This document shows, in pieces, positions 42,001 through 48,664 of a DNA stretch of 64,000 bases. The notes beneath the pieces are model-generated. The model searched no databases. It was not told the DNA's origin and worked only from the letters and a program-made list of their open reading frames with translations. The translations under genes were made by a program, and so were the position numbers. How positions within the stretch are numbered: the stretch's first letter is position 1; each line of letters begins with the position of its first letter. This DNA is from Acanthopleura granulata (Eukaryota; Mollusca; Polyplacophora; Chitonida; Chitonidae), in NCBI GenBank assembly GCA_016165875.1, contig JABBOT010000080.1, forward strand, positions 32,056,299 through 32,120,298, read 5' to 3'.

Positions 42001-44795
42001 AGGGGACATGGATTCATTGTACACTGTACAACAGGGAATCTACTTCACATGCTTAGGCTCATATATGGTCTTAAACTTGGCAAAATGCAAGTCTTAACAA
42101 AACTGCTGTTTCCCTATGCTGTTAAATGCAGCAACATATGATGCCATTCTTTGCCGTAGTGAGTATTCTTGTCTTGATGTGAATTAGAAGTCAAGTTGAG
42201 CAGGACATGCATTTTCACAAGCTCACAAGGTTCACCATGCACCAGTCCCGTGTAATAATCAGGAGAACTACTGCATGGCCTAAGCTTATCTGATTGATTT
42301 GATTGTTATCCAGCCTGTTTCAAATCTCGCTTATTTTTCCTCTTGCCTAGCTGTTAGACGCAGCATTGCAAACTCCAGAGCAGTCCCAGTTCCTGGTTCA
42401 GCAGCAGATTGAGAAGTTCCGCAATTTTGGAGGGGTAAGTTATATGTTATATAGGGGTAAGCCAGCCATTAATCCCAATAATCAATATTGAATGGCTTTA
42501 TGCAATCTTGGCAATATATTTGCAATATTCTGGCAGTATTGATGAAGTTGTACTTTGTAGTAAACAGTTCAGGTTAGATCGTGAGGTAAACAGACCCCTA
42601 GCTAGGTATATTCAGCCACGCCCACCTTCTTGTGCACTACATGTGCCCTGTTAAGCCCCATGCATGCTCCTTAGCTGTGCCAGGCCTTTAGATGTCCCCA
42701 AAACATTTCCCTGGCTTGCTTACTTTGTAATTCACAAAAATAACTGGTTGTTTTGATGGTGTTTTTTCCCAGTTATGGCAGATGTTTAAATTAGAAAAGT
42801 AAACAACTTAAAAGCACCAAATCAACAAATCCTGGTGCGTAGCTGTGATGGTAACTCTTCTGTGAAAGGAGAAACAAAAAGTTCTCTGACGCTTTGTTAG
42901 TTTTATTTGTAATGCATATGTAATGCAGCAGAAAGAAATGCCGAGTCACAAAATCTTGTAAATCTGTAAAAAGTTCCTGCTTCCAGATGGCATGCAGCAA
43001 TGATAGCCAAAAATCTTCTAGTTCTAGGGCAAAGAGTTGTGTGAATTCAGTTGCAACAACAACACCGGGATAAATTTAAAGGTCTCATCGGCTTTCAAGA
43101 AGCCAGATAGCGGTTTCAGGTTGTGCATAACTGCGCATGAGCAGTATATGTCATTTGGTAGATAAAATAAAAGCACATGGTTATTCATGCCATTCTTCTA
43201 AAAACTTAGGCAACAGCCTAGTATAAAGCTCTGTTCTGATGTTTTTTTCTGTTTGTTTCAATGAATTTTCAACTTCAAACAGTCCCACAGCTAAGGTATA
43301 GTCTCAAATGTCCAACAAACGACACAAAGTGGGCTGAATTGTGTGTGACTGGCTATCATTACAATGCTTCTAACACAACCACAAAGAACTGTTTATCTAC
43401 CAGCAAAGGAGTTCCAGTCATGTGCATTTGAAACAGCTGTCTGGCTCAAAATCGTTTGAAAAATAATCAAATGCAGGTAAAAAGGGAAAACATCTGATCC
43501 ACCCTGGCTGATTTACTGTTCAAGCACCCTTGAAAATTGAAATACTTTCGTGCAAAATTCCAGTGAACAACTAGCTGTGAAATATGTAACTTAGGCCTAC
43601 CATAAGTTGATTTTTTTTTTTTTTTCTCTTTAGCACTCCCATTTTCCTTAAAGCTGGCTGCCATGGTATAAGTGATATATTCTTGAGCATGGTGTGAAAC
43701 ACCAGTTAAATAAATTTTCTCCAGTCAGTTCAGTCCACAATGCATTCAAAACAGTTATGATTTGACTGGTAGCATATTTTAGTCATATTTAATGTGAAAT
43801 ACTCTGATTATATGCTGCCATTTCCAAAAAGCCTGCAGCATTTGGGCGCCATATGGCAAGGTGCCCCGCCTAGTAGACCTATGCCCCAAAAAGGTTTTTC
43901 CACAATGCCCCTATCAATTCCTGTCTGCTAAATATATAAATTCTACTAAGCACCGGTAAAATATTTCATCCTGTCAGGACAGAAAATAGGACATTGTGGG
44001 AAAGTTTCAGAAAATTTTAAAATTTAGGACATGCGTTATTGTGGAAATCGTATTGGTTACTTTCTTTTCGAACGGAGGTTTACATTTACAGCATGCAAAT
44101 GATATCCACACACAGTTTGGATAACAAATAAACCTGATTGGCTTGACATAGGTACATAAACCTCTGTTGCAAAATTTTCTGTTCTACTCTGGTATTTCTT
44201 TATTGCTTTCATACGTATCCTTCACTGCTGAAAAAATAAAGCAACTATCTTCTTGTGGCAAGAAACAGGCCACAAACTTTTTTTGTTGTTAGCCATAGCA
44301 GATTGGTGTATGTTACTTTAAGAAAGTCAATGTTTCAGCAACACAAGCATTGTCATTTGGGTTTTCACTTTTGAACCAGTGATCTCTGCTTCAGGCTCTT
44401 CATTTATCCACACAAGGCTTGGACACCATATTACTGTTGTAGGCCAGCTGAGAGAATTTCTTGAAATACATTTCTGCTTTCCGTTATGAATCTAGGGCCC
44501 GTTTTAAGAAGCAGTCATAACTTAAGTCCATGGTGACGCATACTGAAGACATATGTGAGCCTAGTAAATTCATGTAAGACAGGCATTGTAGATAAAAAAG
44601 GGCCTGCTGAAGAAAAATAATCTGATGTTCACATGGTAATTTCCGGTTTCCCAGGTTCGCATAGAGGACGACATTGTAGTGACGGAGACAGGAATGGAGT
44701 TAATGACACGCGTTCCTCGTACTGTGGAGGAGATTGAGGCCATCATGGCAGAGGGACGCGCCAGAGGTGATCAGCCACAGCTAAAGAAACACTGA
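24063..44795 (+). CDS. PEPD: prolidase (Xaa-Pro dipeptidase), whole gene
   Basis: Sixteen exons: 24063-24082, 27771-27954, 28657-28784, 29453-29516, 29904-29951, 30560-30621, 31221-31265, 32285-32360, 33432-33478, 36061-36129, 37953-38030, 38726-38874, 39616-39800, 40335-40442, 42351-42434, 44655-44795. All phases agree, giving 495 residues against 493 in human. Prolidase is a cytosolic, Mn-dependent homodimer that cleaves dipeptides ending in Pro or Hyp, the last step of collagen and dietary peptide breakdown. The N-terminal domain (1-180) precedes the pita-bread catalytic domain. The five metal ligands D277, D288, H371, E413 and E453 are present in [31 protein letters not shown] and VRIEDD, each offset by one from human. 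Only the 20-nt first exon is uncertain. Introns hold two arrays that copy splice donors, several SINEs, a MITE and a THAP ORF. Confidence 0.95.
24353..24530 (+). repeat. dispersed repeat C, copy 2
   Basis: Same order of blocks as 21429-21640: AAACTGTTCAGTTCAGTCTT, CAGAAAAGCCAACATCTAGG, CTTACAGCAGGC, ATAACTACCCTCGCCCAG, CTAAGCAATAAATATAAAC. Confidence 0.75.
24531..25753 (+). other. PEPD: PEPD intron 1, middle part
   Basis: AT-rich. The 3' end of an open frame (24377-24676) encodes a charged, Asn/Tyr-rich run ([20 protein letters not shown]); no family is recognised and it has no splice or homology support. Nothing else identified. Confidence 0.4.
25754..26078. mobile_element. foldback MITE with about 105-bp terminal inverted repeats
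   Basis: Left arm 25754-25863 and right arm 25977-26078 are imperfect reverse complements. Shared motifs include GAGTTTTTC, AAGCAGA, AAAGATCTTGG, GATAA and TCAGATTAC/TCGGATTAC. The interior contains a second inverted pair (GATTGGCTGGCAATCTTGGG near 25870 and CCCAAGATAATCAGCCAATG near 25911), so almost the whole 325 bases can fold on themselves. Non-coding; the superfamily is unknown because no clear target duplication was found. Confidence 0.8.
26079..27770 (+). other. PEPD: PEPD intron 1, distal part
   Basis: AT-rich with several A and T runs (26992-27030, 27085-27095). The 140-codon frame at 26554-26976 has no recognisable domain. Near 27500-27545 a CCAGTCAGTAAAAATAAAATAAAATAAA tail may be the end of a decayed SINE. 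The segment ends in the exon 2 acceptor CTTGCTCAG. Confidence 0.45.
27771..27954 (+). CDS. PEPD: PEPD exon 2
   Basis: Residues 7-68, entered in phase 2 and left in phase 0. [35 protein letters not shown] and [13 protein letters not shown] match the LKVPLALF...QRLCERL...GSIVVLQGG...QRYCTDTGVLFRQ region of human prolidase. Donor CAG|GTAACT. The next intron (27955-28656) has a (TTTTG)n stretch, a SINE head and two SINE-A pieces. Confidence 0.95.
28027..28050. repeat. (TTTTG)n microsatellite
   Basis: About four GTTTT units in PEPD intron 2, just after the splice donor region of exon 2. Confidence 0.8.
28112..28205 (+). mobile_element. tRNA-like SINE head fragment
   Basis: GTGGTGACATAGTGGATAGA, GTGTCTGCCTGG and GATCTGGGTTCAGTTCCAGG have the spacing of Pol III A and B boxes and a SINE-B-like CCATACC afterwards. 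No acceptor-stem pairing was seen, so it is not called a tRNA gene. Confidence 0.55.
28330..28410 (+). mobile_element. SINE-A 3' tail fragment
   Basis: TGCTGGCCGCTGTGATATAA, GTGAAATACTCTTCAGTATG and CACCAATCAGATAAG match the family tail. Confidence 0.75.
28462..28625 (+). mobile_element. SINE-A copy, internally deleted
   Basis: GACTCGGGAGCCTTTCACC, GGTTTCAAGCCCAGATAATG, GACTTCCTCTCTGACCGTAC, CAGCAACCTGCGGATGG, then a jump to ACACCAGTAAATAAATAAAT. It lies just before PEPD exon 3. Confidence 0.8.
28657..28784 (+). CDS. PEPD: PEPD exon 3
   Basis: Residues 69-110, phase 0 to phase 2. [34 protein letters not shown] align with the ESFFHWAFGVTEPGCYG...LFVPRLPASHATWMG stretch of human prolidase. 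Flanks GATGCCAG| and GGAAG|GTGTGT. The next intron (28785-29452) shows an A14 run and nothing else. Confidence 0.95.
29453..29516 (+). CDS. PEPD: PEPD exon 4
   Basis: Residues 111-132: [19 protein letters not shown], matching the HFKEKYAVDDVQYVDE region. Acceptor GTGCCTAG|, donor GAT|GTAAGA, phase 0. The next intron (29517-29903) is AT-rich with no element seen. Confidence 0.93.
29904..29951 (+). CDS. PEPD: PEPD exon 5
   Basis: Residues 133-148: [16 protein letters not shown], aligning with the SVLTSQKPSVLLTL segment of human. Acceptor TATTTTCAG|, donor TTTTG|GTAAGT, phase 0. Its 3' end is the founder of a four-copy repeat in the next intron. Confidence 0.9.
29938..30485. repeat. four-copy repeat of the exon 5 splice-donor region, one copy expanded
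   Basis: Units start at about 29940 (GTTAGTTTTGGTAAGTCGTT), 30061 (GTAGTTTTAGTAAGTCATGC), 30132 (GGCTTTGTTAAATCATGTTG) and 30384 (TTAGTTTGGGTAGGTCATGC). Each then has a G-rich patch followed by a TACATACTCTGA / CATTCAAAACCATAAAGT-like stretch. Copy 1 is the coding end of exon 5 with the real donor. In copy 3 the G-rich patch has grown into the purine array at 30150-30318. Confidence 0.75.
30150..30318. repeat. purine-only G/A minisatellite (G4 / triplex-prone)
   Basis: About 170 bases of GGGAGAGAGGGTGGGAGGAGA-type units of 15-21 bp, purine except for single T bases. Runs of three to six G at short spacing fit G-quadruplex patterns on the transcribed RNA sense strand, and mirror symmetry fits H-DNA. 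Open frames through it (Gly/Glu/Arg repeats) are artefacts. Confidence 0.93.
30560..30621 (+). CDS. PEPD: PEPD exon 6
   Basis: Residues 149-168: [20 protein letters not shown], matching the RGVNTDSGSVCREASFDGI motif. Flanks GTATTTCAG| and GGAGA|GTAAGC, phase 2. The next intron holds a SINE-A tail. Confidence 0.94.
30955..31085 (+). mobile_element. SINE-A fragment
   Basis: AGAAGGTCTGTCAGTAATCT, CCAGAATTTTCCCAAACTCT, CTGGAGCATGACATAAAACG and CCAATCAAATAAATGAATAA; a diverged 3' half in PEPD intron 6. Confidence 0.75.
31221..31265 (+). CDS. PEPD: PEPD exon 7
   Basis: Residues 169-183: [14 protein letters not shown] plus a split Cys codon, matching FEVNNTILHPEIVEC. Acceptor TTTCAG|, donor GAATG|GTATGT. 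The next intron (31266-32284) is AT-rich without a recognised element and ends in a (TGTC)n tract. Confidence 0.93.
32264..32280. repeat. (TGTC)4 microsatellite forming the exon 8 polypyrimidine tract
   Basis: TGTCTGTCTGTCTGTCC directly precedes ACAG|C of PEPD exon 8, so length change here could alter acceptor strength. Confidence 0.8.
32285..32360 (+). CDS. PEPD: PEPD exon 8
   Basis: Residues 184-209: [20 protein letters not shown] and EAHKE, nearly identical to the [25 protein letters not shown] run in human. Donor GAG|GTAATG, phase 0. A SINE-A lies in the next intron (32361-33431). Confidence 0.96.
32604..32830 (+). mobile_element. SINE-A copy, nearly full length
   Basis: Head GTCTCAGTCGGTTAGCGCGC (A box) and GTGTGTTCAAGTCC (B box) with the expected spacing; body GACTTCCTCTCCAACCTTAT, GTTTCCTCCCACCATAATGA; tail AAATACCAATCAAATAAATA. 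Confidence 0.92.
33432..33478 (+). CDS. PEPD: PEPD exon 9
   Basis: Residues 210-224: [15 protein letters not shown], aligning with the EVMKAVKVGMKEYELE region. Acceptor GTAACAG|, donor GAGAG|GTGAGC, phase 2. Confidence 0.93.
33479..36060 (+). other. PEPD: PEPD intron 9
   Basis: 2.6 kb without exons. Contains a two-block repeat (34405-34545 and 34790-34915) and, from 34960 to 35840, further degenerate blocks of similar style (CGGCTGGGTCATGTGACCAA near 35092; GGCCGCCAAGTTATGTGATC near 35688). Together these suggest an old, internally repetitive transposon. A TATATA-rich patch lies at 34600-34650. Confidence 0.5.
34405..34915 (+). repeat. duplicated block in PEPD intron 9
   Basis: GCAGATATGGGGGAAAATTG, GCAATTTGCGGCAAAAGTAT and ACATCGCAGGAAATAAGC (34432-34508) recur as GCAAATATGGGGGAAATTG, GCAATTTGTGAAAAAAATAT and GCATCGTAGCAAAGAAATAAG (34815-34893). 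Confidence 0.75.
36061..36129 (+). CDS. PEPD: PEPD exon 10
   Basis: Residues 225-247: [20 protein letters not shown], matching [20 protein letters not shown]. Acceptor GGTTTTCAG|, donor GGAAG|GTAAAA, phase 2. The following intron (36130-37952) holds a SINE remnant and the THAP ORF. Confidence 0.95.
37318..37385 (-). mobile_element. SINE-A 3' fragment, reverse orientation
   Basis: TTTATTTATTCTACTTGTG, TTTTACACCATACTTGTGAA and TATTTCACTTATACAACTAT read as the reversed SINE-A tail. Confidence 0.7.
37548..37910 (+). CDS. THAP-type zinc-finger ORF inside PEPD intron 10
   Basis: 120 codons starting [20 protein letters not shown]. The residues fit the THAP C2CH signature C-x(2-4)-C-x(35-53)-C-x2-H: C5-x4-C10, then 36 residues, then C47-x2-H50, with the invariant tryptophan in GWQP and a WLIHL helix before it. 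THAP fingers are DNA-binding modules shared by P-element-type transposases and host factors. The downstream residues (to [12 protein letters not shown]) match nothing I know, and the AVPTIF-like box is not clear. The reading frame can be extended upstream to a Met at 37494. No transposase catalytic core was seen, so it is probably a fragment of a THAP transposon or host-gene exon. Its orientation matches PEPD. Confidence 0.55.
   Translation: MPKFCKVVGCTNHNRSTDRKLPFALNRWLFKWLIHLDTGWQPVRTFCLAHHIQFKMVSLFSSTLQGVEVLVRHHYCDMVHYLENSYNSLSETCAHGRVRAPTTSEGICSVYPCLFVDVAI
37953..38030 (+). CDS. PEPD: PEPD exon 11
   Basis: Residues 248-273: [20 protein letters not shown], matching the NSAVLHYGHAGAPNDRTI region. 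Acceptor TTTCCTAAG|, donor ATGTG|GTGAGT, phase 2. The next intron (38031-38725) shows no recognised element. Confidence 0.96.
38726..38874 (+). CDS. PEPD: PEPD exon 12 (two metal-binding Asp)
   Basis: Residues 274-323: [20 protein letters not shown] carries D277 and D288, the bridging carboxylates of the dinuclear Mn site. [20 protein letters not shown] follows. Flanks CCCCATCAG| and CCAG|GTGAAT, phase 1. The next intron (38875-39615) holds nothing recognised. Confidence 0.97.
39616..39800 (+). CDS. PEPD: PEPD exon 13 (active-site His)
   Basis: Residues 324-385: [19 protein letters not shown] and [20 protein letters not shown], with the metal ligand H371 and the second active-site H378. Acceptor GTTGTGCAG|, donor GAG|GTGGGT, phase 0. 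Confidence 0.97.
40225..40320 (+). mobile_element. SINE-A 3' fragment
   Basis: GGTGGCGAGCATAATATAAG, GAAGAATTATTTAACACGGC, TCCAGTCAAATAAATAAATA, lying just before PEPD exon 14. Confidence 0.75.
40335..40442 (+). CDS. PEPD: PEPD exon 14 (metal ligand Glu)
   Basis: Residues 386-421: [18 protein letters not shown] and [14 protein letters not shown], with metal ligand E413. Donor AGCTGT|GTGAGT, phase 0. The last 45 or so bases are the founder of the large array that follows. Confidence 0.96.
40402..41812. repeat. 78-bp array copying exon 14's 3' end and splice donor, about 19 copies
   Basis: The unit is GTACACAGTGCTCACCATAG, AACCAGGGGTCTGGCTCATC, ATCTGT|GTGAGTTGTACATA and GACGTCCGTTAGAATAAG. 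The exon reads GTGCTGACCATAGAACCTGG...TTCATCAGCTGT|GTGAGT, clearly the ancestral copy. Two units (about 40731 and 40863) lack 25 bases. Intronic copies are far more alike than copy 1, which indicates later homogenisation. Every intronic unit keeps TGT|GTGAG. An in-frame TAG occurs at 40455-40457, and the 78-bp length leaves the antisense strand open as a 26-residue repeat frame. Confidence 0.97.
41813..42350 (+). other. PEPD: PEPD intron 14, distal part
   Basis: Two weakly similar blocks of about 100 bases (41820-41920 and 41930-42030; shared GACA/GGATTCATTG words) suggest another old duplication. The rest shows nothing, ending in CCTCTTGCCTAG. Confidence 0.45.
42351..42434 (+). CDS. PEPD: PEPD exon 15
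   Basis: Residues 422-449: [20 protein letters not shown] and EKFRNFGG, aligning with LLDEAL...LQRFRGFGG. Donor GGG|GTAAGT, phase 0. Confidence 0.94.
42435..44654 (+). other. PEPD: PEPD intron 15
   Basis: 2.2 kb, AT-rich, no exon recognised. It contains a SINE-A fragment at 43635-43715 and a T14 run near 43612. The rest shows no element I can name. Confidence 0.5.
43635..43715 (+). mobile_element. SINE-A 3' fragment
   Basis: CTCCCATTTTCCTTAAAGC, TGGCTGCCATGGTATAAGTG, ATATATTCTTGAGCATGGTG and ACACCAGTTAAATAAAT. Confidence 0.8.
44655..44795 (+). CDS. PEPD: PEPD exon 16 and stop
   Basis: Residues 450-495 then TGA at 44793-44795. [20 protein letters not shown] carries the last metal ligand E453; [14 protein letters not shown] matches the [13 protein letters not shown] end of human prolidase. 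Acceptor TTTCCCAG|. Confidence 0.96.
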   Translation, partial: VRIEDDIVVTETGMELMTRVPRTVEEIEAIMAEGRARGDQPQLKKH

Positions 44796-45386
44796 GGGAG
44801 GAGTTCAAGGGGAAATCGCTCCAGATAAACAAATACATTATAACTTCGCATATAATTGTAATCATTCATAACAGCCTCAAACAAACTCGAATCACACATC
44901 TCAAGCAATCCTGTGATTTTACCAGTCATTCGTTTTACATAATGGTGCTAATGAAAGTTTCGATAAAAGGGTTTGATGAACAACATTTACCACGTAAAAG
45001 ATTTTCTCTTGGAATAATGTGTGTACATGTACCCTTCATAGCGCTGGATATATAGTCGACGATCCTTCCCAACATTAACCCTTCCACTCAATTACAAAAC
45101 GGCTCGGATAAGTGATTCAAAGGGGATCAGATCTGTTGGATTCTGTGTGCCCTTCCGCTTCATGACGCCTGATTTTGTCCAGTTATAGTGGCTTTGATGA
45201 AGATGTCAGTGTCAGTGACAAATCACGTGCCAGCAGAACACGTGGGCAGGATTAAACATGTCCTGCCTTGGAATCTGAGTTTCTAACACAGATTGTCTTT
45301 GTACTGCCCTGATTTGATATAGAGCGGGGATGGAGCATGTACAAAATCCACTGCAAGGTAATTCAATGTGTATGCATCAAAGGTGA

Positions 45387-45392
45387 AATAAA
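45387..45392 (+). terminator. PEPD: probable PEPD polyadenylation signal
   Basis: AATAAA in GGTGAAATAAACTTTTG, about 590 bases after the stop. It is followed by strongly GT-rich sequence (CATTGTATGTGATGTGGTG, GGTGTTGGTCTTTGT) typical of a downstream cleavage element. Confidence 0.65.
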
Positions 45393-45409
45393 CTTTTGTT
45401 CATGGAGAA

Positions 45410-48400
45410 TGTCATTATTTTCATTGTATGTGATGTGGTGATAATCGGTGTTGGTCTTTGTAAAGACTATACATGTAGATTTATGCCCAGTGTACCAAGT
45501 TTTCCAGTCTCTTCATTCCACAACTGATCATTGTATCAAAGACAAACATGGTGAATGGCTTTACCATGACAAAGTTACAGATCAAATTGTAGTTTGGGGC
45601 TGCTCCACCTACTCTTCAGTGTTATGGATTTCCATTGGCTTTGTTTCTGATGGCTTGAACTAAAACAGAGAATGCTTGCCCGATTGATTAGTGATTGACA
45701 ATGTACTTCAGTAGGTTTCACTGGACAGCGGCTTGGGTTGTGCCTAAAGAAACTGGAGCTGAGCACCAGGGAAACCACCCTCATGCCACCCTGAGGTGCG
45801 TAACTTGATGCAAGGCTGTAAACAAACTACTCACTAGCAGAGGAGACCTCTTGTCCCCCCAGAAAGAGGAGCCTTCACCAGAGTTTTTGTACACAAGAGG
45901 GGCGTGAAATTCATGCAAGCAGAAATCATGCACTAGAAACAGATTTATGGGTCATCAGACAGAGTCGTGTTCACATGTCAGTCCTACCGGCGATTTCGCA
46001 TCACATGAAGTGTATCCCACAAGAGGTCACACCACAGTTTAACAAACCGTCATGTCTCAACAACTTACTACACTGATGGCCCTCCACGAAAACCTCATAG
46101 TATCTCATTACACAAAATTCAGCTGCTGTCTTGTATAGCCTTTAAAATGTTTCAATGTAGTGACAAGAAAATTGGGATTTGCTTATGAACAAATCCTTGT
46201 ACTGAAGATTCACGAAACTAACCTCCATCAGGATCCCTTGATGCTATGACAGCACGATGTGATTGGACTTAAACCTTTCACCAATTCTTGTACGCTGAAT
46301 AACTGAAATCCTTTCCAATCTCAGAAACTGATCAATGTTCAGGGAAGTGAACTGTTAAAAACCTGTTATAACTGAGCCATACAACCTCGACAACAGTTTT
46401 ATCAGTGGGGGAAATTCAACCCTAAATATGCCATCCCCTTTGTCAAAACAGAACCAATTCTTTAATAGTGTTCCGTGGTTTTTCAACATTTAAAACAGGT
46501 CTTACAGGTTCATATAGCTCCATCAAGAAGGTTGACACTTCAGACAATGCTTGTACATGGTTGTATTACATTACCACTGCAATCAAAAATTAAACTGGAT
46601 TCGTCTCTGGCAAAATTACAATGCACCTGGTAGAATAAGAGCTGAATTGTAAAGCAGTCGAGTTCTAATGATTTGTGGGCAAGTACAATCTGGCTGATGA
46701 ACACAAACGAGAAGACAGCACTGTGGTTAAAATCTTGACAGGAGGAAACAAGAATTTATTTCGTAAGATACAATTACTGGAAGAAGAGAATATGACATAC
46801 TTCATCTCAAGTGCTCATTGTTCTTCCTTTCTTCCTCACAACAAAAGCAGCTACGATCTTTTGACACCAGTTTCGCAGTCACATGCACTCGTACTCTCTG
46901 CATCAAACTCCCCTGGCAACAGAGGCACTTTGCTTACCTCTTGCTGCTTTGTATGCCTTCCAAAAAAGAAGTCCAGAGAATCTCCATGCATGGTGTGTAA
47001 AAGAAATCCAAAACACGCATGCATACACCCGCTGTGCTAATGCGAATCTGGGGGCCCCTCTTAGCCATGACTGTCTGCTGAGTCCTTACTAATGTGACCT
47101 CCGTACAAAACACACAAGTCACATTACTGGACCAGCCCCCGGAGGAGGGAAATGAACTGACAGGATGATTATATGGAACTCGTGAATAAATGGCCGACCA
47201 TAATGTAAAAAACTCTCACCGACTTCTTCAATATGATACACGTACATGCCGAGTTGTTCTCTAAATACAGAAGGCATACAAACATTACGGGAATTACACA
47301 ACAAAACATCAGAACACCCGAAGCTACTGTACTTGGATTGATAAAACCAGCTTTACAACAACTGCAAGTTTACTGAATGTTTGCAGAGTGTTATGTTTTT
47401 ACAGTAGCTCTGAGCAAAAACATTTCTCAAACACTTGGTTAAAACTCAATCTAAGTGCATGTAAAATCAGCTGTAAATACTACACTTCTGTGGCCAGTTT
47501 TATGAAGCAATAACTTCCATGACAACACAAAAGAAACAGGTCACTGTGGTACAAGTAATTGCACTTATGTAGTGACAGCTTTGTAACAATGACCTCTGAG
47601 GATGAGTAATTTCAGTCTGCACTGATCTCTTCACAGAATAATCTGGAGGGGATAAAACTGGGGTCAGCAATGCAAGCCCTCTGAGGATGAATAATTACAG
47701 ACACATTATCTGCGCAGGGCTAAAGTTCACATTACGTCTGTGCAAAATTCCCAAAATATATTGCAGGTAAAATGGTAACCTGCACATCAATCTTTATATA
47801 ACATCAAGAACAGACTCAAAACACTGCCACAGTAAATATGTTAAAATTCTGGCACAAGCCTTTGTTTAAAAAAAAAAAAATCCCGCCATCTGTTAGCCAG
47901 AATCAACGCAGTTGCAGTTGCAAGTTTTGCAGAATCACAGAGGCGACAAGTGTTACTGTTCGACAACAAAACTACAGATAGTACATAGAACACGCTAAAA
48001 ACATTCAAGACTGCAATAACTCCATGAATTCAACACACGATTATCGCTCCAACAATCCTCTCTACTGCTGTCTACAACATTACCAGGAGTTCAAAGTTCC
48101 TGCTCAGTCATTCTGGAGTCCTCTTCAACAAACATGAACACAAAAGCTCCAATGTTTACATCCAGTTTCATTTCCTAGGTCACAATAGTTGATATGTCCT
48201 TTATTTCTAGCTCCAGTGGTCCATGTATCCACATTGAGTGACTAGTTCCCAAACAAGCCAGCATGTGAGGGGTAACACTACACACAAGGCTTCAGCGATG
48301 ACCACTCGTCGTGCACACGGGTCTGGCAGACCACCGCGTTTAGAGAAACAATCAGATTCATTAAAAGATAAAGCCACAGAAAAAAAAACAAAAAACGATA

Positions 48401-48484
48401 GAGATGGACGAAATCATAGAGGCGTGTCTGAATCAGTCCAACAAATGCATATAAATAATTATATACAGCTAGAGACTGCGCTCC
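45410..48484. other. convergent 3' region between PEPD and DNAJA2
   Basis: 3 kb between the PEPD 3' end and the DNAJA2 stop. No domain-bearing ORF, SINE or RNA gene seen; the 121-codon + frame at 46675-47040 is not recognised. A minus-strand AATAAA (TTTATT on +) at 46755-46760, followed on that strand by TTCTTGTTTCC, could end the DNAJA2 mRNA and give a 3' UTR of about 1.7 kb. Another is at 48200-48205. Confidence 0.45.
46755..46760 (-). terminator. DNAJA2: possible DNAJA2 polyadenylation signal
   Basis: AATAAA on the minus strand, with TTCTTGTTTCCTCCTG immediately downstream on that strand. Chosen over the weaker site at 48200-48205 only because of the T/GT-rich follow-up. Confidence 0.25.
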
Positions 48485-48664
48485 TCATTGATGCGCGCAT
48501 TGGACGCGTGGCCCGTGATGATCGTCGTCGTCATCCTCATCGTATGCTTCACGCCGACCCCCTTCACTGGCATTGCCGTCATAGTCTGAAAGCGTCACTT
48601 CCTCCACATGCTCCCCCATGGGCAGCTCAACCTTGGGGCGTGGCGGCAACAGTTTCTCCAGGGC
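48485..48664 (-). CDS. DNAJA2: DNAJA2 exon 10 and stop
   Basis: Residues 353-411 and [18 protein letters not shown] then EEVTLSDYD, an Asp-run ([11 protein letters not shown]) and the C-terminal VQCAHQ CaaX box. Acceptor (minus strand) TTGTTACAG|. The intron before it (48665-49016) shows nothing notable. Confidence 0.96.
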   Translation of the reverse strand, partial: ALEKLLPPRPKVELPMGEHVEEVTLSDYDGNASEGGRREAYDEDDDDDHHGPRVQCAHQ